From: Clostridiales bacterium
Lineage (GTDB): Bacteria > Bacillota > Clostridia > Christensenellales > Borkfalkiaceae
Length of the DNA stretch: 8,112 bases
Assembly (NCBI GenBank): GCA_021635425.1
Contig: JAJWOJ010000080.1
Span: 1 to 8,112 of the forward strand
Reading direction: 5' to 3'
Positions 5,901-8,112 of this stretch are shown here, piece by piece (within the stretch, counting starts at the first letter, position 1; each line of letters begins with the position of its first letter). The notes beneath the pieces were generated by a model, which worked only from the letters and a program-made list of their open reading frames with translations, was not told the DNA's origin and searched no databases. The position numbers and the translations under genes are program-made.

Positions 5901-8112
5901 TTATAATCCTTAATAGCGTCGAGGAGAAGCTGAGGCTGAGCAATCAACACGATCGCACCTAAAATATAGGTCGTCGGAAGGTCATAAACAGTCTTCCGAA
6001 TTCCGGTAACTTCGGTCGTCTTGTCGTACCATACTCCATCGTCGTTTCTGTATATGCCGCCCTCTTTGTTATTAAGGTTAGTGAAGTAATCGCCTATAAG
6101 AACTTTATCGGTTATGTTACATACGTAAACTATGATATCCTTGAAGTTTGCGGGAAGCTGACTCGTTACGTTAAACTTATCGAGCGTTCCGCCATCGTCA
6201 ACCGTGATACCCGTCTTAATTTTGAGAGCTACCGCTACAAGTTCCGCGATTCTGATATCGGAGAGGTCTGCAACGCCTTTATTTATAAGTCTCTTGCCGA
6301 ATATATCTTCGATATAAAGTTTCAAAGTATGCTCGTCGTTTAAGGTATACTTATTGAGCAACGTCACGATTCTGTTCGCCCACGACGGAAGAGTTTCTCC
6401 TTCTTCTGCGAAGAACAAATCGAATACGTCGTCGAAGGTAAGGCTCAATATGTCGCTGAGCGCGTAAGGAATATCCTTACCCTTCATCGTCCACTTCGCG
6501 CCGTCCGCCGTAGGAGATTCGATTCCGACATCCGCCACTTCTGCAATTGCGCCGAGCTTCATACCCGTCACGAACGTCCTGAGATACTTCAGTCTCGCTT
6601 CGTTATTCTTAGCCTCGAGAAGGTTGGTTACAAAGTCGATAACTTTCGTCTCGCGAATGGGTCTGAACAATTCTTTTTCGCTTATACGCTTCAAGCCGAA
6701 GTCTTTGGTATAATCCTCGAAAGTATTCTCGCCGAATATATCGCCGACAATCGTTTCTACCGTAGCGTTGACTTTTCCTTTTTTAGCTACCTTTATCCAA
6801 TTATATATATTATTGAATTCGATATCCATAAGGTCGGACAGGATAAGCTTGAAGTTCTTACCTTTATACTGCCAACGTTTACCGTCTTTCAAAGCGGAAT
6901 GCGCAAGCGTCGTAATTCCGCCCTTCTCCGCCTCATCTCCGGCTTTTTCGACCGACTGTTCGAAGAGGTTGATTATATCGCCCACTCTCGTTTCGCCAAA
7001 GTATTTCTTAAGCGATTCGAGTCTGTCGTTTTCGAGCATTGCCGCTACGAATTCGCTTACTACTACGTCTCTTATTCCCGCAAACGCGTCCTTCTTCGAA
7101 AGGTCGTATCCAAAGTCGTTTACATATACCTGGAACGTACGTTTAAGGATAATTTCCGCAGTCTTGTTAATGCCGTCTTTTACATTCTTGAACGCTTTAA
7201 CGATTGCAACAATGTTGTCTACGTTTACGTCAAGGACATCGCTGAGGATAAGCTTAACCGCTTTTCCGTCGTTCGCCCATACGTCGCCGTTCTTAGCAAA
7301 CTTATCGTTCGCTACGTTCACTACGTCGCCGAGTCTTGCGTCCTTGAAGTAGTTCTTAAGCGAATCGAGTCTGTCGTTTTCGAGCATTGCAGCTACGAAT
7401 TCGCTTACCACTACGTCTCTTATTCCCGCAAACGCGTCTTTCTTCGAAAGGTCATATCCGAAGTCTTTTACATAAGCTTGGAACGTGCGTTTAAGTATTA
7501 TTTCCGCAGTCTTGTTGATTCCTGCTTTAACATCTTTGAACGCTTTAACGATTTCAACGATGTTGTCTACGTCTACGTCGAGTACGTCGCTGAGGACAAG
7601 CTTAACGGCTTTGCCGTTGTTCGCCCAAACGTCGCCGTTCTTTGCAAACTTGTCGTTCGCTACGTTCACAACGTCGCCGAGTCTTGCGTCCTTGAAGTAG
7701 TTCTTAAGCGAATCGAGTCTGTCGTTTTCGAGCATTGCAGCTACGAATTCGCTTACCACTACGTCTCTTATTCCCGCAAACGCTTCCTTCTTCGAAAGAT
7801 CATATCCGAAGTCTTTAACGTATACCTGGAAGGTACGTTTAAGTATTATTTCCGCAGTCTTGTTGACTCCTGCTTTTACATTCTTGAACGCTTTAACTAT
7901 TTCAACGACGTTGTCTACGTTTACGTCGAGGACGTCGCTGAGGATAAGCTTAACAGCTTTGCCGTCATTCGCCCAAACATCTGCTTCGTTCTTTGCAAAC
8001 TTGTCGATTGCTACGTTCACTACGTCGCCGAGTCTTGCGTCCTTAAAGTAGTTCTTAAGAGAATCGAGTCTGTCGTTTTCGAGCATCGCAGCTACGAATT
8101 CGCTTACCACTA
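2954..8112 (-). CDS. Giant tandem-repeat protein, 3' part (5' end outside window)
   Basis: At least 1718 residues are visible. The frame stays open to the window edge: its first complete codon there (GTG, 8110-8108) is an internal Val of a repeat, so the true start lies upstream. Residues 1-349 are three near-identical units of 117, 116 and 116 residues. Residues 350-488 are a diverged fourth unit, followed by roughly fifteen degenerate ones. Shared landmarks in most units are a 'hydrophobic-GD-I/V/L' or 'VGELLG' motif, then a 'G-x-W-Y-x-x-x-G' or 'W-x-N-D-G-K' turn, then a hydrophobic helix-like stretch of the type L-x-L-S-D-V-L or F-N-I-S-L-x-x-I-F. Cys is absent from the near-identical units but clusters with His around residues 1266-1460. 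The C-terminus ends in TPSTVGG with no LPXTG motif, transmembrane segment or other obvious anchor. Any signal peptide or anchor would have to be N-terminal, outside the window. The size and repeats suggest an extracellular or surface structural or adhesive protein; this is inference, as I recognise no named domain. The frame is unbroken and the stop is TAA. Confidence 0.93.
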   Translation of the reverse strand, partial: VVSEFVAAMLENDRLDSLKNYFKDARLGDVVNVAIDKFAKNEADVWANDGKAVKLILSDVLDVNVDNVVEIVKAFKNVKAGVNKTAEIILKRTFQVYVKDFGYDLSKKEAFAGIRDVVVSEFVAAMLENDRLDSLKNYFKDARLGDVVNVANDKFAKNGDVWANNGKAVKLVLSDVLDVDVDNIVEIVKAFKDVKAGINKTAEIILKRTFQAYVKDFGYDLSKKDAFAGIRDVVVSEFVAAMLENDRLDSLKNYFKDARLGDVVNVANDKFAKNGDVWANDGKAVKLILSDVLDVNVDNIVAIVKAFKNVKDGINKTAEIILKRTFQVYVNDFGYDLSKKDAFAGIRDVVVSEFVAAMLENDRLESLKKYFGETRVGDIINLFEQSVEKAGDEAEKGGITTLAHSALKDGKRWQYKGKNFKLILSDLMDIEFNNIYNWIKVAKKGKVNATVETIVGDIFGENTFEDYTKDFGLKRISEKELFRPIRETKVIDFVTNLLEAKNNEARLKYLRTFVTGMKLGAIAEVADVGIESPTADGAKWTMKGKDIPYALSDILSLTFDDVFDLFFAEEGETLPSWANRIVTLLNKYTLNDEHTLKLYIEDIFGKRLINKGVADLSDIRIAELVAVALKIKTGITVDDGGTLDKFNVTSQLPANFKDIIVYVCNITDKVLIGDYFTNLNNKEGGIYRNDDGVWYDKTTEVTGIRKTVYDLPTTYILGAIVLIAQPQLLLDAIKDYKIGKLIEKPYNNVMKSVDSEITNADGVYGVNGRFKEVVESFVNITVEDVYNDIKGKKFVPNLKEMFVNREVGDYLYDLGAWLAGKVTKRSVGLNGYAYEHVNEKGLYETDGNLQAVYGKIFNLNILTLIKQKKNIGKYLKAQFETLLLGDIFYDLGRVVTKGKLCEGYAFTNKAANEGKYQLVKSMGEVVSATFNISLKQIFDCIKGKQTLKNFGKLIKDTYGELTVGDFTYDLFRKYVAGKFKLTANGYASQFKADNTSLKGKGAKFFRATFVVKINDIIKFASDVKKNTGKKRNTVIIDFVSKVYGGLTLGDIFAPMIQKMSAKKLKMVYAYDDDYNVTVTGDFKEIANDVYSSTLKDLLAAIKGNKVKTYFVGRNDGSEDGLIGKHPAGDLLGYVFRDFMKKYFKNTDIEKDEGAGKWIAAKSFSHPLNILFNDVKIADFARIQDPKIFLLDNFGEVLVGELLGKYLDKGAWYKTDGTLEEINAENGGIIMKQVYEIKFREIMDDNFNINYVIADIYVGELIGYYHCGLKYTKEDSLTARFNVCKDETHVDKNGYHIHEDECDVPLHDHSVGTNSYESGWYKNESGNIVPVTAIESVMADIRLGYMLGNSEVDFGEIFGDMTVGNVLGYEYCGGSDDCTVTVAGHTHDARVGKTWYVKESTGVRRANALERTMANVKMKDIVNGSFNIDKELTSLKLGNLMNYEYCDGRNDDYCYVDHATHDVAGWYKQEGSEWTMIGEELYYDSADFAKFAPNTGDYRGLGTSGTGWYHKTGNGGWEINNLGKENRGEHIGNNITLCILDYSMSGIRSDSFSKGLMDKVNKNVRVGDIFDPVTTSGPIKLISANTAIGDISTAIGDAMKNTTAGELMGCGILQFEDRTTQNMDYVYAYTLAISWDYGKGAWIAKEDKNGIVSATKTTVAASAAMTKFEGGVPARLEDALTNSKFLDVGAAYWKGLTVNQLVDVLLTRVTSLTPSTVGG
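3731..3778 (-). other. Cys/His loop 3 in the giant protein (C-x7-C-x3-H-x2-H)
   Basis: Residues 1445-1460, following L-G-N-L-M-N-Y-E-Y. The ligand-like residues are C1445, C1453, H1457 and H1460. The first Cys and last His are 15 residues apart, exactly as in loop 2, although the inner spacing differs. It is followed by A-G-W-Y-K, the usual turn of the unit. Confidence 0.5.
3953..4000 (-). other. Cys/His loop 2 in the giant protein (C-x5-C-x6-H-x-H)
   Basis: Residues 1371-1386, following V-G-N-V-L-G-Y-E-Y. The ligand-like residues are C1371, C1377, H1384 and H1386, with two Asp between the cysteines and an Asp right after the last His. The position inside the unit matches loops 1 and 3. The C/C/H/H set resembles a small zinc site but matches no zinc-finger family that I can name. 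Confidence 0.5.
4187..4315 (-). other. Cys/His-rich loop 1 in the giant protein
   Basis: Residues 1266-1308 of the visible protein, directly after the V-G-E-L-I-G-Y-Y-H motif. Potential ligands are C1266, C1283, H1288, H1295, H1297, C1301, H1306 and H1308, interspersed with Asp and Glu. The next unit landmark (G-W-Y-K-N-E-S-G) follows, so the cluster sits as an insertion between the 'VGELIG' and 'WY' landmarks of one unit. It may bind a divalent metal or form a disulfide; neither can be decided from sequence alone. Confidence 0.5.
6647..7063 (-). repeat. Diverged fourth unit of the tandem array
   Basis: This 139-residue unit (residues 350-488 of the visible protein) begins with the same V-V-S-E-F-V-A-A-M-L segment as the units before it. 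It then diverges: T-R-V-G-D-I replaces A-R-L-G-D-V, and an insertion of about 20 residues rich in E, K and G precedes the W-Q-Y-K-G-K turn. The F-K-L-I-L-S-D-L segment, the K-D-F-G landmark and an I-R-E-T ending (for I-R-D-V) are retained. It bridges the near-identical array and the strongly degenerate C-terminal units, indicating that both descend from one ancestral module. Confidence 0.8.
7064..8112 (-). repeat. Tandem coding repeat array, about 3 near-identical units of 348-351 bp
   Basis: Each unit encodes a module running from V-V-S-E-F through the A-R-L-G-D motif and the W-A-N-D-G-K turn to A-G-I-R-D-V. The same landmark (gtctgtcg on the plus strand) recurs at 7021, 7369, 7717 and 8068, giving periods of 348, 348 and 351 bp. 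The 351-bp unit (7760-8110) has one extra codon, reading N-E-A-D-V-W where the others read N-G-D-V-W. Units 7412-7759 and 7064-7411 differ at about 8 of 116 residues. A 113-nt stretch is identical between 7323-7435 and 7671-7783. The array reaches the window edge, so the copy number is a minimum. The period and uninterrupted frame show protein repeats, not a CRISPR array. Confidence 0.95.

Noticed and set aside
6768..8051. Several plus-strand frames with Ser/Thr-rich products recurring every 348 bp
   Set aside because: They are the antisense image of the tandem repeats and repeat with the same period; no independent start signals are seen.
7021..8112. Regularly spaced repeats suggestive of a CRISPR array
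   Set aside because: The period of 348-351 bp, the lack of unique short spacers and an uninterrupted reading frame show protein repeats.

Overview
All recognisable genes lie on the minus strand, so transcription runs from high to low coordinates. The best-conserved block is a complete rpsF-ssb-rpsR operon (bS6, single-stranded DNA-binding protein, bS18), the gene order typical of Firmicutes. Together with purine-rich Shine-Dalgarno sites, sigma-A-type promoters, moderately AT-rich DNA and an enormous repetitive surface-type protein next door, this suggests a Clostridia-like bacterium, perhaps gut-associated. The lineage is an inference; no rRNA or other strong taxonomic marker is present.

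Layout, in order of transcription. (1) 8112-2954: the 3' part of a giant gene, at least 1718 codons, cut by the window edge. It starts inside a tandem array of near-identical 116-117 residue units (348/351 bp period). It then passes through about fifteen diverged versions of a similar unit and ends without a visible wall anchor or membrane segment. Three units near the C-terminus carry Cys/His-rich loops that look like metal-binding or disulfide inserts. (2) 2953-2578: a 376-nt intergenic region holding a GC-rich 12-bp palindrome, a perfect-consensus promoter (TTGACA, 17 nt, TATAAT) and a leader of about 200 nt. The leader contains segments that can fold in two mutually exclusive ways. (3) 2577-1463: rpsF, ssb and rpsR, closed by an intrinsic terminator at 1395-1371. 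(4) About 1282-1219: promoter elements for a second small operon, with a 6+6 bp inverted repeat overlapping a possible -10. (5) 1122-2: an SGNH/GDSL-type hydrolase, probably starting at TTG, overlapping by 4 nt (ATGA) a small lipoprotein with an InlB-B-repeat-like fold.

Functionally, the ribosomal/SSB operon is housekeeping, and its long structured leader suggests feedback control, as is known for S6:S18. The hydrolase-lipoprotein pair looks translationally coupled and may act at the cell envelope. The giant protein matches no family I can name. It, together with the leader RNA, is the most likely place for something undescribed. I see no CRISPR array, insertion sequence, tRNA, rRNA or defence operon.
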